Shown: positions 45,423 to 54,148 of the stretch, in pieces | Position numbering within the stretch: the stretch's first letter is position 1 | How the letters are laid out: the number at the start of each line of letters is the position of its first letter | NCBI RefSeq assembly: GCF_030128875.1 | Contig: NZ_CP124620.1 | Coordinates: forward strand, 3,731,001-3,795,000 | DNA length: 64,000 nt | From: Stenotrophomonas sp. BIO128-Bstrain | GTDB taxonomy: Bacteria > Pseudomonadota > Gammaproteobacteria > Xanthomonadales > Xanthomonadaceae | Reading direction: 5' to 3' | Program-made: the position numbers and the translations under genes | Notes under the pieces: model-generated | What the model was told of the DNA's origin: nothing | Database searches by the model: none | Seen by the model: only the letters and a program-made list of their open reading frames with translations

Positions 45423-47590
45423 ACGCTGCCATCCAGCACGCCTGGCAGCGCGCGCGCCGGCGCCAGTGGTGGATCACCACCCTGCTCGCGGTGCCGGTCG
45501 CGTCGGCGATCAGCGCGGTGGCGTGGCGGCTGGCCGGCTTCAACGCGGCTACGGTGGTCCTGCTGTTGACGTTGCTGGTCAGCGCCGGCGTGGCGACCTG
45601 GCGCGCACGTGGTCTGGATCGCCAATGGCTGGTCCGCCGGCTGAACGACCACCCGGTCGCACAGGACAGTGCCGACCTGCTGTTTGCCCTACCGGCGGCA
45701 TTGAACCCGTTGCAGCAGCGGCAGCGCGCACATGTCGCCGCCGCCCTGCAGTCGCGCATGCCCGATCTGCGGTCGCGCTGGCCGGGCCGGTGGCTGCTGG
45801 CCTCGGTGATCACGTCGGTGGTGGTGATGGCGCTTGCGCTGGGCTGGCCGCGCGGCCCGGACGCGGCGCCCCTGTTGCCGGGCACGGCGGCACCGCCGGC
45901 CACACCTGCGCAGCCCCCGCAGCTGCGTTCCGCCCGGCTGGAGATCACCGCCCCGGCCTACACCGGGCAGGCCGCGCGGGTGCAGAGCACGCTGGACGGC
46001 AAGGTCCCGCAGGACAGCCGCCTGCACTGGTCGCTGCGCTTCTCGGCGCAACCGCAGGCCGCTGCGCTCCAGTTCCACGATGGCCAGCGCATCGCGCTGC
46101 AACGCGATGGCGACCAATGGACCACGCAGTGGACCGCCACGCGTCCGGCGCTGTACCGCGTGATCACCGAGCCTGCCCTGCGCGACACCCGCCTGTACCG
46201 GCTCGATGTGGTGCCCGATCGCCCGCCCGTGGTGCGCGTGATCGCTCCGGACCGCAGTCTCGTGCTGGGGACGCCCGGCCAACGCCAGTGGCCGCTGCAG
46301 TTCGAGGCTACCGACGACTACGGCGTGGTCGCCACGGCACAGTTGAAGGTCACCCTGGCCCAGGGCAGCGGCGAGAACATCACCTTCCGCGAGCAGACCT
46401 TCAACCTCGCCGGCACCGGACCGGCGACGCAGCGGCGCTTCGCGCGCACGCTCGATCTCGCCGCGCTGGGCGCCACCGAAGGCAACGATGTGATCGCGCA
46501 GTTGACCGTGCGCGACACCCACACGCCCGGCGCGCAGAGCGCCCAGAGCAGCAGCGTGATCCTGCGCCTGCCCAGCGCAGCGGAGATCCAGGGCACCGAC
46601 ATGGAGGGCATGGTCAAGAAGACCCTGCCCGCGTATTTCCGCAGCCAGCGCCAGATCATCATCGACGCTGAAGCGCTGATCAAACAGCGTCGCCAGCTGC
46701 CGGCAGAGGAATTCGTGAAGCGTGCCGATGCGATCGGCGTGGACCAGCGGATCCTGCGCCTGCGCTATGGCCAGTTCCTCGGCGAGGAAAGCGAAGGCGG
46801 GGCCAAGCCACCGCCGACCAGCGATGCCCTGCCGACCAGTGACACACCGGCGGCCGCGCACGATGACGATCACGATCACGATGGCGACCATGCCAGGACC
46901 CAGGCGCAGGCCGGCCACGACGACCATGATCATGGCGCGCCGACCGATGGCAGCGCCCCGGTGTTCGGCAGCGCCACCGACGTGCTCTCCGAATACGGCC
47001 ATACCCACGATCACGCCGAGGCCGCCACCCTGCTCGATCCCAAGACGCGCGCCACGCTGAAGGCGGCGCTCGATCAGATGTGGTCGTCGGAAGGCGAGCT
47101 GCGCCAGGGCCAGCCCGAGCGTGCCCTGCCCTACGCCTACAAGGCGCTGGGCTTCATCAAGGAAGTGCAGCAGGCCGAGCGCATCTACCTGGCACGGGTC
47201 GGCCCGGAACTGCCGCCGATCGACGAGAGCCGACGCATGAGCGGCGATCGCGCCGACCTGGCCAGCCGCACCTTGCCACTGCGTGCGCTGGAGGCACCCG
47301 ACCAGGCCATCGTGCAGGTCTGGCAGCAGCTGGCCGATCCGGCCAGCGCGCCGGATCTGGATGCACTGACCCACTGGCTGCGACGCAATGAAGCGCGCCT
47401 GCCGGACCCGCTGAGCCTGGCCGCCGCCATCGAAACACTGCGCATCACCCCGGACTGCGCCAACTGCCATCAGGCCCTGCGCGCGCAGCTGTGGCGTGCG
47501 CTGCTGCGACCACTGCCGCAGGTCGCCCGGCGCAACGCCGCCGATGCCATGGGTCAGCGCTACCTGGATGCACTGGAGGCCACCCCGTGA
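45419..47590 (+). CDS. DUF4175-like membrane protein with His-rich runs and a CxxCH motif
   Basis: 723 aa. Two N-terminal helices (WWITTLLAVPVASAISAVAW; ATVVLLLTLLVSAGVATW), a third near 127-142, then a large periplasmic domain with beta repeats (LEITAPAYTGQAARVQSTLDG; QFEATDDYGVVATAQLKVTL), the pattern of DUF4175 proteins. From about 478 come DDDHDHDGDHA, HDDHDHGAP and GHTHDHAEA, likely metal-binding. Near the C-terminus DCANCHQAL has the CxxCH form of a c-type haem site. Overlaps the neighbours on both sides (ATGA, GTGA). The function is unknown. Confidence 0.82.
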   Translation: MNAAIQHAWQRARRRQWWITTLLAVPVASAISAVAWRLAGFNAATVVLLLTLLVSAGVATWRARGLDRQWLVRRLNDHPVAQDSADLLFALPAALNPLQQRQRAHVAAALQSRMPDLRSRWPGRWLLASVITSVVVMALALGWPRGPDAAPLLPGTAAPPATPAQPPQLRSARLEITAPAYTGQAARVQSTLDGKVPQDSRLHWSLRFSAQPQAAALQFHDGQRIALQRDGDQWTTQWTATRPALYRVITEPALRDTRLYRLDVVPDRPPVVRVIAPDRSLVLGTPGQRQWPLQFEATDDYGVVATAQLKVTLAQGSGENITFREQTFNLAGTGPATQRRFARTLDLAALGATEGNDVIAQLTVRDTHTPGAQSAQSSSVILRLPSAAEIQGTDMEGMVKKTLPAYFRSQRQIIIDAEALIKQRRQLPAEEFVKRADAIGVDQRILRLRYGQFLGEESEGGAKPPPTSDALPTSDTPAAAHDDDHDHDGDHARTQAQAGHDDHDHGAPTDGSAPVFGSATDVLSEYGHTHDHAEAATLLDPKTRATLKAALDQMWSSEGELRQGQPERALPYAYKALGFIKEVQQAERIYLARVGPELPPIDESRRMSGDRADLASRTLPLRALEAPDQAIVQVWQQLADPASAPDLDALTHWLRRNEARLPDPLSLAAAIETLRITPDCANCHQALRAQLWRALLRPLPQVARRNAADAMGQRYLDALEATP

Positions 47591-49416
47591 GCGACCCGCG
47601 CTGGACCCTGATCGCGCTGTTCGCCGTGCTGCTGCTGAGCAGCGCGCGTCTGTGCTGGCAGCAATGGCGTGGACCGGCGCGGGCACCCGGTGTGTTCGCC
47701 AGCCTGCTGGTGTTGCAGGCCGTGGCGACCGTGCTGCTCTACCTGACCCTGGTGCCACCGATGCAGCGCGTGGCCGGTGGCCAGCTGACCGTGCTGACTG
47801 GCGCGGCCGATCAGGTGCGCTGGTCAGCGGCGCCGGGCGAAACCGTGGTCGCACTGCCGGAAGCGACGAAAGCAGCAGACGCCCTCGCCGCACCCGACCT
47901 GGCCACCGTGTTGCGCCAGCATCCCGGTCCCACCTCCCTTCGGTTGATCGGCGATGGCCTGTCGGCCCGCGATCGCGATGCCGCGCTGCCCCGTGGCGTG
48001 CGTATCGAATGGCCCAGCGCACCACAGGGCTGGATCGCACTGCAGCCGCCACCGGTTGCTGCGCCCGGTGCGGTGTTCACCGTCAACGCGCGTGCGCAGG
48101 GCGTGCCGAATGCACGCGCCGAGCTGGTGGACCCGGCCGGGCTGGTGGTTGACCGCGCAATGCCCGGGGCCGATGGTCGCGTGCAGCTTGATGGTGTCGC
48201 GCGCGTGCCGGGGCAGAGCACGTTCCGTCTGCGCCTGCTGGATGCCGGGCAGCACGTGGTCGATACGCTGGAGGTACCGGTGGACACTGTGGGCGCGGCA
48301 GCGCCGCGGCTGCTGATCCTCGCCGGTGCGCCGGGGCCCGAGTTGAAGTACCTGCGTCGCTGGGCGACCGATGCGGGGCTGGCCGTACAAGCGCACGCCC
48401 ATGCCGGCGGTGGGGTGTCGCTCGGCGATGCGCCGGTCGCGCTGACCGCGGCGACGCTGGCGGCGACGGATGCCGTGCTGCTCGATGAGCGCAGCCTGGG
48501 CACCCTGTCCGCTGCCCAGCGCAGCACGCTGCAGCAGGCCGCCCGTAGCGGGCTGGGCGTTCTCGTCCGCACCGGTGGCCCGCTTGGCGACAGCGCCCGC
48601 CAGACGCTACGCAGCTGGGGCCTGTCCGTCACCGGCAGCAACCAGGCCGCGCCCCTGTCACTGCCGGCCGATGCCGATGCCGCGTTGCTGCAGGCGCGTC
48701 GTGGCCCGCAACGACCTGCAGCGGACACCACCACCTACATCGACGAAGCCGACATGGCCTCGCACCAGGCCGCGCTGCCGGTGCTGGAGCGACTGGGTGT
48801 GACGGTCAACGACGCGACACCGCTGCTGCACGATGACAAGGGCAACGCGATCGGCGGCTATCGCCCGCTGGGCCGGGGCCGTGTTGCGCTGCTGCCGGTC
48901 ACCGACAGCTATCGACTGGTGCTGGCCGGTCGCGACGATCGCCACGCCGAGCTGTGGAGCAGCGTGCTGGCCAGCGTGGCCCGCCCGATTGCTGCCGCGC
49001 AGGCGCCCCGGATCGACGCGGTCACCCCATGGGCGGGCGAGCGTATGGCGCTGTGCCAGCTGCAGGAGGCCGCGCAGGTGCGCGCACCGGATGGCGCGCA
49101 CATTCCCCTGCGGATCGATCCAGCCAGCGGTGCCGAGCGGTGCGCCGGCTATTGGCCCGACCAGGCTGGCTGGCATCAGCTGCAGCAGGGTGAGCGCAGC
49201 CAGGCGTTCTACGTATTCGATCCGGCCAAGGCACGCCCGCTGCATCGCCAGCAGCTGCGCGACGCGACCGCGCAGCGCCTGGCGGCGGGCGCCGCCACGA
49301 CGTCGGCCGGGGTGATCGAAACGCCGGGGGCCCGTTGGCCGTGGTTGCTGGGCTTCGTGCTTGCCGCCGGGCTGCTGTGGTGGATGGAGCGGCGGCGGGG
49401 GGCGAGGCCCGCTTGA
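47587..49416 (+). CDS. Large membrane-anchored protein, class I glutamine-amidotransferase-like
   Basis: 609 aa. Two N-terminal helices (WTLIALFAVLLLSSARLCW; FASLLVLQAVATVLLYLTLV) and one C-terminal helix (WPWLLGFVLAAGLLWW) with a basic end. The periplasmic part has a carboxypeptidase-regulatory-like beta domain (VFTVNARAQGVPNARAELVDPAGLV) and a region PRLLILAGAPGPELKYLRRWATDAG, then SGLGVLVRTGGPLGD, like the GATase1-like proteins found at the end of MoxR/BatA operons. No catalytic Cys is evident. GTG start coupled to the previous stop; last gene of the cluster. Confidence 0.8.
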   Translation: MSDPRWTLIALFAVLLLSSARLCWQQWRGPARAPGVFASLLVLQAVATVLLYLTLVPPMQRVAGGQLTVLTGAADQVRWSAAPGETVVALPEATKAADALAAPDLATVLRQHPGPTSLRLIGDGLSARDRDAALPRGVRIEWPSAPQGWIALQPPPVAAPGAVFTVNARAQGVPNARAELVDPAGLVVDRAMPGADGRVQLDGVARVPGQSTFRLRLLDAGQHVVDTLEVPVDTVGAAAPRLLILAGAPGPELKYLRRWATDAGLAVQAHAHAGGGVSLGDAPVALTAATLAATDAVLLDERSLGTLSAAQRSTLQQAARSGLGVLVRTGGPLGDSARQTLRSWGLSVTGSNQAAPLSLPADADAALLQARRGPQRPAADTTTYIDEADMASHQAALPVLERLGVTVNDATPLLHDDKGNAIGGYRPLGRGRVALLPVTDSYRLVLAGRDDRHAELWSSVLASVARPIAAAQAPRIDAVTPWAGERMALCQLQEAAQVRAPDGAHIPLRIDPASGAERCAGYWPDQAGWHQLQQGERSQAFYVFDPAKARPLHRQQLRDATAQRLAAGAATTSAGVIETPGARWPWLLGFVLAAGLLWWMERRRGARPA

Positions 49417-49446
49417 CGCGCGACGGAGCGATACTGCCCTGCCAGA

Positions 49447-49929
49447 TCAGCGCGCCGGCGGCGCCGGGCATCCCCCCTGCTGCACACACACCTCCTGTGC
49501 CCGGCGCTGCTCGTCGTCGGTCAACTCCGGCGGTGGGCGGGCGCTCGCGGACTGGATCTGATCCGGTCCGCCGGTGAGCTTGTTCACACCCTGCGCCGCG
49601 GCGGCCAGCCCCTTGTTGATGCCCATCATCAGATAGCCACCGCTCATGCTGACCTGCTCGGGCGAGGGGGGTTCGCTCCAGGTGCGGCTGAAGCGGTTCG
49701 GCTGCACCTGTACCGGATTCTTGAAGCGGTACAGATCCAGCGGTTCGTCGTCGGGCTTGAGCGCACGCACCTCGCCCAGCGTGGTGACATCCCCCTGCGT
49801 CGGTGCAGGCGGCGGCTCCACGGGGTCGGGTGGCGCCACCTGCTGTGCCTGCACGGCAGCGGCCAGCACCAGGCCGGCCAGCAACGCTGCACCTTGCTCT
49901 CCACGTAATGCCACAGCGACTCCATCCAT
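49447..49929 (-). CDS. Secreted hypothetical protein
   Basis: 160 aa from ATG 49929; a GTG at 49914 with GGAG six bases upstream would give a more typical signal peptide (MALRGEQGAALLAGLVLAAAVQA). The mature part is Pro-rich (VAPPDPVEPPPAPTQGD), then LYRFKNPVQVQPNRFSRTWSEPP and MSGGYLMMGINKGLAAAAQGVNKLTGG, and ends with a Cys pair (EVCVQQGGCPAP). I do not recognise the family. It is convergent with the cluster end at 49416. Confidence 0.75.
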   Translation of the reverse strand: MDGVAVALRGEQGAALLAGLVLAAAVQAQQVAPPDPVEPPPAPTQGDVTTLGEVRALKPDDEPLDLYRFKNPVQVQPNRFSRTWSEPPSPEQVSMSGGYLMMGINKGLAAAAQGVNKLTGGPDQIQSASARPPPELTDDEQRRAQEVCVQQGGCPAPPAR

Positions 49930-50100
49930 GTTGGTTGCGGGCTGGCCTCAAAGCATACGGAGGCCGGCGTCAGGTTTCGTTGATGGCAGCTGTCCGGCCG
50001 GCGCGGCGGGCACTGAACCATTCACCGGCCCGCATCGCGATGTCTCAGACATTGAGACGCGGTCATGTTTCCATAGCGTCCTTTGCAGACCGTTGTGACC

Positions 50101-52581
50101 ATGGCTTACGAACTCGCCAAGCGGACCGAGGACGCCGAACGCCGCCTCGCCACCACCGATGGGCTGCCCTCGCGCGATGGTGCGCTGCTGACCGCACGCC
50201 TGCAGCGCCGCTACAACGACCGCATCACCGGCAGCTTCACGATTCCCGCCCGCGAGGGCCAGTACGCGCCGATCCCGGCCGATGTGCCCGCCGCGCTGGT
50301 CAATGCGCTGAAGGCGCGCGGCATCGAGCAGCTTTACAGCCACCAGGCGCAGGCCTGGGAGGCCAGCCAGCGCGGCGAGCACGTGGCCATCGTCACCCCC
50401 ACCGCCAGCGGCAAGTCGCTGTGCTACACCCTGCCCGTGGTCAGCGCGGCGATGCAGGGCAAGGCCAAGGCGCTGTACCTTTTCCCGACCAAGGCGCTGG
50501 CCCAGGACCAGGTGGCCGAGCTGCTGGAGCTCAATCGCGCCGGCGACCTGGGCGTGAAAGCCTTCACCTTCGATGGCGATACGCCAGGCGATGCGCGCCA
50601 GGCGATCCGCCTGCACGGCGACATCGTGGTCTCCAACCCGGACATGCTGCACCAGGCGATCCTGCCGCATCACACCAAATGGGCGCAGTTCTTCGAGAAC
50701 CTGCGCTATGTGGTGATCGATGAGGTGCACACCTATCGCGGCGTGTTCGGCAGCCACGTTACCAACGTGCTGCGCCGGCTCAAGCGGATCTGCGCGTTCT
50801 ACGGGGTGGAGCCGCAGTTCATCCTGTGCTCGGCGACCATCGGCAATCCGCAGGCGCATGCCGAGGCATTGATTGAAGCGCCGGTCACCGCGATCACCGA
50901 ATCCGGTGCGCCCAGCGGGCCCAAGCACGTGCTGCTGTGGAACCCGCCGGTGGTCAACGCCGATCTCGGCCTGCGTGCGTCCGCCCGCTCGCAGAGCAAC
51001 CGCATTGCCCGCATCGCGATCAAATCCGGCCTGAAGACGCTGATCTTCGCGCAGAGCCGGTTGATGGTCGAAGTACTGACCAAGTACCTCAAGGACATCT
51101 TCGACCACGACCCGCGCAAGCCGGCCCGCATCCGCGCCTACCGCGGCGGCTACCTGCCGACCGAACGGCGCGAGACCGAGCGGGCGATGCGCGCCGGGCA
51201 CATCGACGGCATCGTCAGCACCTCGGCGCTGGAACTGGGCGTGGATATCGGCAGCCTGGACGTGGTGATCCTCAACGGCTACCCGGGCAGCGTCGCCGCG
51301 ACCTGGCAGCGCTTCGGCCGCGCCGGTCGTCGCCAGCAGCCCGCGCTGGGGGTGATGGTGGCCAGCTCGCAGCCGCTGGACCAGTACGTGGTGCGGCATC
51401 CGGACTTCTTCGCCGAGGCCTCGCCCGAGCATGCGCGCATCGCACCGGACCAGCCGCTGATCCTGTTCGACCACATCCGCTGCGCCGCCTTCGAGCTGCC
51501 CTTCCTGGCCGGCGATCCGTTCGGGCCGATCGACCCGCTGGTGTTCCTCGAAGCGCTGGCCGAAACCGAGGTCGTGCATCGCGAGGGCGACCGCTGGGAG
51601 TGGATCGCCGACAGCTACCCGGCCAACGCGGTCAGCCTGCGCTCGGTCGCCGACGGCAACTTCGTGGTGGTGGACCGCAGCGACGGCAAGCAGCAGATCA
51701 TCGCCGAGGTGGATTACTCCGCCGCCGCGCTGACGCTGTACGAAGGTGCCATCCACATGGTGCAGTCCACGCCCTACCAGGTGGAGCGGCTGGACTGGGA
51801 AGGCCGCAAGGCCTATGTCACGCGTACCCACGTGGACTACTACACCGACAGCATCGACTTCACCAAGCTCAAGGTGCTGGACCGCTTCGATGGCTGCATT
51901 GCCGGGCGCGGCGATTCGCACCACGGCGAAGTGCACGTGGTGCGCCGCGTGGCCGGCTACAAGAAGATCCGCTACTACACCCATGAAAACATCGGCTACG
52001 GCCCGGTCAACCTGCCCGACCAGGAGCTGCACACCACGGCGGTGTGGTGGCAGTTGCCGCAGGCGCTGCTGCTGACCGCGTTCGACAGCAAGCAGGAAGC
52101 GCTGGACGGCTTCCTCGGCGCGGCGTATGCGCTGCACATCGTCGCCACGGTGGCGGTGATGGCCGATGCGCGCGACCTGCAGAAGGCGGTCGGCAATGGC
52201 GATGGCGCGTGGTTCGCGGTGGCCGACCAGAGTGGCCGCGGGCAGCTGCGGGGCGCCGAGTTCGATGCCAGCGCGATCGAGCTGCAGCAGCAGTTCGTGC
52301 CGACGGTGTATCTGTACGACAACTTCCCCGGCGGTGTGGGCCTGAGCGAGCCGCTGTGGCTGCGCCAGGCGGAGCTGCTGCTGCGCGCGCGCGAGCTGGT
52401 GCAGGGCTGCGACTGCAAGGCCGGCTGCCCCGCCTGCGTGGGGCCGGTCCTGGCCGGCCAGGAAGACGATGCCACCACGCCCAAGGCACTGGCCCTGAAG
52501 GTGCTGGCGCTGTTCGACAGCGCGGCGTTGCCGTCTGCCGCCGAGCGTGAGCGCCAGAGCGCCGAGATGGTCGCCCCGTGA
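50101..52581 (+). CDS. mrfA: DEAD/DEAH-box helicase MrfA (YprA-type)
   Basis: 826 aa. Walker A TPTASGKSLCYTLP, DEVH box VVIDEVHTYRGVFG, motif III CSATIGN, and the second RecA domain with STSALELGVDIGSLD and WQRFGRAGRRQQP. A MrfA C-terminal domain ends in a four-Cys cluster (GCDCKAGCPACVGP). In Bacillus MrfA and MrfB excise mitomycin-C adducts independently of UvrABC. ATG 50101 (MAYELAK) is used; a TTG 18 bases upstream is possible. Its stop overlaps the mrfB start, an almost certain operon. Confidence 0.94.
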   Translation: MAYELAKRTEDAERRLATTDGLPSRDGALLTARLQRRYNDRITGSFTIPAREGQYAPIPADVPAALVNALKARGIEQLYSHQAQAWEASQRGEHVAIVTPTASGKSLCYTLPVVSAAMQGKAKALYLFPTKALAQDQVAELLELNRAGDLGVKAFTFDGDTPGDARQAIRLHGDIVVSNPDMLHQAILPHHTKWAQFFENLRYVVIDEVHTYRGVFGSHVTNVLRRLKRICAFYGVEPQFILCSATIGNPQAHAEALIEAPVTAITESGAPSGPKHVLLWNPPVVNADLGLRASARSQSNRIARIAIKSGLKTLIFAQSRLMVEVLTKYLKDIFDHDPRKPARIRAYRGGYLPTERRETERAMRAGHIDGIVSTSALELGVDIGSLDVVILNGYPGSVAATWQRFGRAGRRQQPALGVMVASSQPLDQYVVRHPDFFAEASPEHARIAPDQPLILFDHIRCAAFELPFLAGDPFGPIDPLVFLEALAETEVVHREGDRWEWIADSYPANAVSLRSVADGNFVVVDRSDGKQQIIAEVDYSAAALTLYEGAIHMVQSTPYQVERLDWEGRKAYVTRTHVDYYTDSIDFTKLKVLDRFDGCIAGRGDSHHGEVHVVRRVAGYKKIRYYTHENIGYGPVNLPDQELHTTAVWWQLPQALLLTAFDSKQEALDGFLGAAYALHIVATVAVMADARDLQKAVGNGDGAWFAVADQSGRGQLRGAEFDASAIELQQQFVPTVYLYDNFPGGVGLSEPLWLRQAELLLRARELVQGCDCKAGCPACVGPVLAGQEDDATTPKALALKVLALFDSAALPSAAERERQSAEMVAP

Positions 52582-53684
52582 GCCTGAGCCTGGACAAGCT
52601 GCGCCTGCTGCGCCGGCAGGCCGGTGATGCAACGCCCGCGCCGGCCCGTGATCCGTCCATCGCCACTGCGGGCCGATCCGATGCGGGTGACACCATCGCT
52701 ACCGGCGGCGCCGCCCCCGCGCCCCTCCCGGCCGCCGCCAACGACGCGCGCGCGCGCACGCCCGCGCCCGCCTCCGTGTTCGGCTGGGTGGAGCAGGAAA
52801 TCCGCCACAAGCCCACCGGTGAGGCCGCACGCCATACCGCACCGGCAGCGCCTGCCCTCCCGGCGCCCGCGCTGCGCAAGCCCGAGATCGGTGGCCTGCG
52901 CCGGCTGCTCGGCCTGCGCGAGCGGAGCCTCAGCACCGCCCACCCGCGTGAGGACGCCAAGGACCGCCATGTACCGGGCGAGGAGATCGCGCCGGGCCTG
53001 TTCCTGATCGAGTCGTTCGTCGCCCAGGCCATTCCCACCGAGCCCTTGTCGCTCGCCTTCGCCAAGCGCGAGGGCGAACAGGTGCAGCCACAGGACCTGC
53101 TGTTCTTCGATACCGAAACCACTGGCCTGGCCGGCGGTACCGGCACCCGCGCCTTCATGATCGGCGCCGCGGACTGGCACGCCCATCCCGAGCGCGGCGA
53201 TGGCCTGCGCATCCGCCAGCTGCTGATGACCACGATGGCCGCCGAAACCGCGATGCTGCGCGAGTTCGCCGGGTGGCTGCGGCCGAGCACGGTGTTCTCC
53301 AGCTACAACGGCCGCTGCTACGACGCCCCGCTGCTCAAGACCCGCTACCGTTTGGCGCGGCAGCGCTGCCCGATCACCCCGCTGGATCACGTCGACCTGC
53401 TGTTCCCGACCCGCCGCCGCTATCGCGGTACCTGGGAAAACTGCCGGCTGGCCACGATCGAACGCCAGCTGCTGCAGATCGTGCGCGAAGACGACCTGCC
53501 CGGCTCGGAAGCCCCGGCGGCGTGGTTGAACTACCTGCGCGGCGGCAGCGCGGTGAACCTGCGCCGCGTGGCCGAGCACAACCACCAGGACGTGGTGACC
53601 CTGGCGCTGTTGATGCGACGGCTGGTGGCCGAGGAACAGCGTGACCGGGAGACGTTGGCGCTGCAGGCCATTGACGCGGTGTAA
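52578..53684 (+). CDS. mrfB: Exonuclease MrfB (YprB-type, RNase H-like)
   Basis: 368 aa. A Pro/Ala-rich, low-complexity N-terminus (about 1-100), then a DEDD exonuclease domain: DLLFFDTETTGLAGGTGT (ExoI), a segment SSYNGRCYDAPLLKTRYRL (ExoII with Asp), LDHVDLLFPTRRRYRG and the ExoIII region RRVAEHNHQDVVTLALL (HxxxD). This is the nuclease partner of MrfA in mitomycin-C repair. GTG start inside the mrfA stop (GTGA). Confidence 0.92.
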   Translation: MSLSLDKLRLLRRQAGDATPAPARDPSIATAGRSDAGDTIATGGAAPAPLPAAANDARARTPAPASVFGWVEQEIRHKPTGEAARHTAPAAPALPAPALRKPEIGGLRRLLGLRERSLSTAHPREDAKDRHVPGEEIAPGLFLIESFVAQAIPTEPLSLAFAKREGEQVQPQDLLFFDTETTGLAGGTGTRAFMIGAADWHAHPERGDGLRIRQLLMTTMAAETAMLREFAGWLRPSTVFSSYNGRCYDAPLLKTRYRLARQRCPITPLDHVDLLFPTRRRYRGTWENCRLATIERQLLQIVREDDLPGSEAPAAWLNYLRGGSAVNLRRVAEHNHQDVVTLALLMRRLVAEEQRDRETLALQAIDAV

Positions 53685-53691
53685 AGGCCGG

Positions 53692-53721
53692 CCCACGGAC
53701 ACTGCGGGTCCTTACCGTGGG
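53692..53721 (+). other. Hairpin beside the ribosome-binding site of the I78 gene
   Basis: CCCACGG at 53692-53698 pairs with CCGTGGG at 53715-53721; its 3' arm runs into GGAGGA, the ribosome-binding site of the gene at 53733. It could lower translation when folded, or end mrfAB transcripts. Confidence 0.35.
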
Positions 53722-53732
53722 AGGACCACCAC

Positions 53733-54068
53733 ATGCGTCTGAACCTTCTGTTCGCCCTGGGCTGCGCCCTGCCGCTGGCCGCGTGCAGCCATCCCGGCAA
53801 GACGGCGGTGACGCCGGCTGACAGCCCCACCTCCACCGCGCCGCCCGCGGTGGCCGGCAGCGCCTCCCAATGCGACCCGGAAAAACTCACCGGCCTGACC
53901 GGGCAGACCGCCACCGAGGCGGTGATCCAGAAAGCGGTGAAGGACAGCGGTGCGCGCAACGCCCGCGTGCTCAAGCCGGGCATGGCGATGACGATGGATT
54001 TCCGCGAAGACCGGCTCAGCATCGAAGTGGACGCGCAGAACAGGATCGTGCGCGCCAACTGCGGGTGA
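53733..54068 (+). CDS. I78-family peptidase-inhibitor lipoprotein 1
   Basis: 111 aa. Lipobox LAAC (Cys18), a Pro/Thr/Ser-rich linker, then an I78 domain: CDPEKLTGLTGQTATEAVIQKAV, RNARVLKPGMAMTMDFREDRLSIEVD and the terminal IVRANCG with the paired Cys. The family contains serine-protease inhibitors of the potato-inhibitor fold. GGAGGA gives the ribosome-binding site. It is one of three related lipoproteins within 6.3 kb (also 58066 and 59616). Confidence 0.88.
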   Translation: MRLNLLFALGCALPLAACSHPGKTAVTPADSPTSTAPPAVAGSASQCDPEKLTGLTGQTATEAVIQKAVKDSGARNARVLKPGMAMTMDFREDRLSIEVDAQNRIVRANCG

Positions 54069-54103
54069 CCGGCTGAACCCTGCCGCGTGCTGCGACTGAA
54101 GGC

Positions 54104-54131
54104 GGCGGCCCGCCATCATCTGCGGGCCGCC
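54104..54131. terminator. Hairpin between convergent I78 and BlaR1-like genes
   Basis: GGCGGCCCGC and GCGGGCCGCC form a perfect 10-bp stem with an 8-base loop. No T tract on either side. Confidence 0.55.
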
Positions 54132-54148
54132 GTGCCAGGCAGGCGGGG

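Noticed and set aside
49948..52632. 894-codon minus-strand open frame opposite mrfA
   Set aside because: Antisense shadow of a fully motif-bearing helicase; no start context or domain.
53485..53732. Hairpin near 53692 as a riboswitch
   Set aside because: Only one simple stem next to the ribosome-binding site; no conserved riboswitch core could be recognised.
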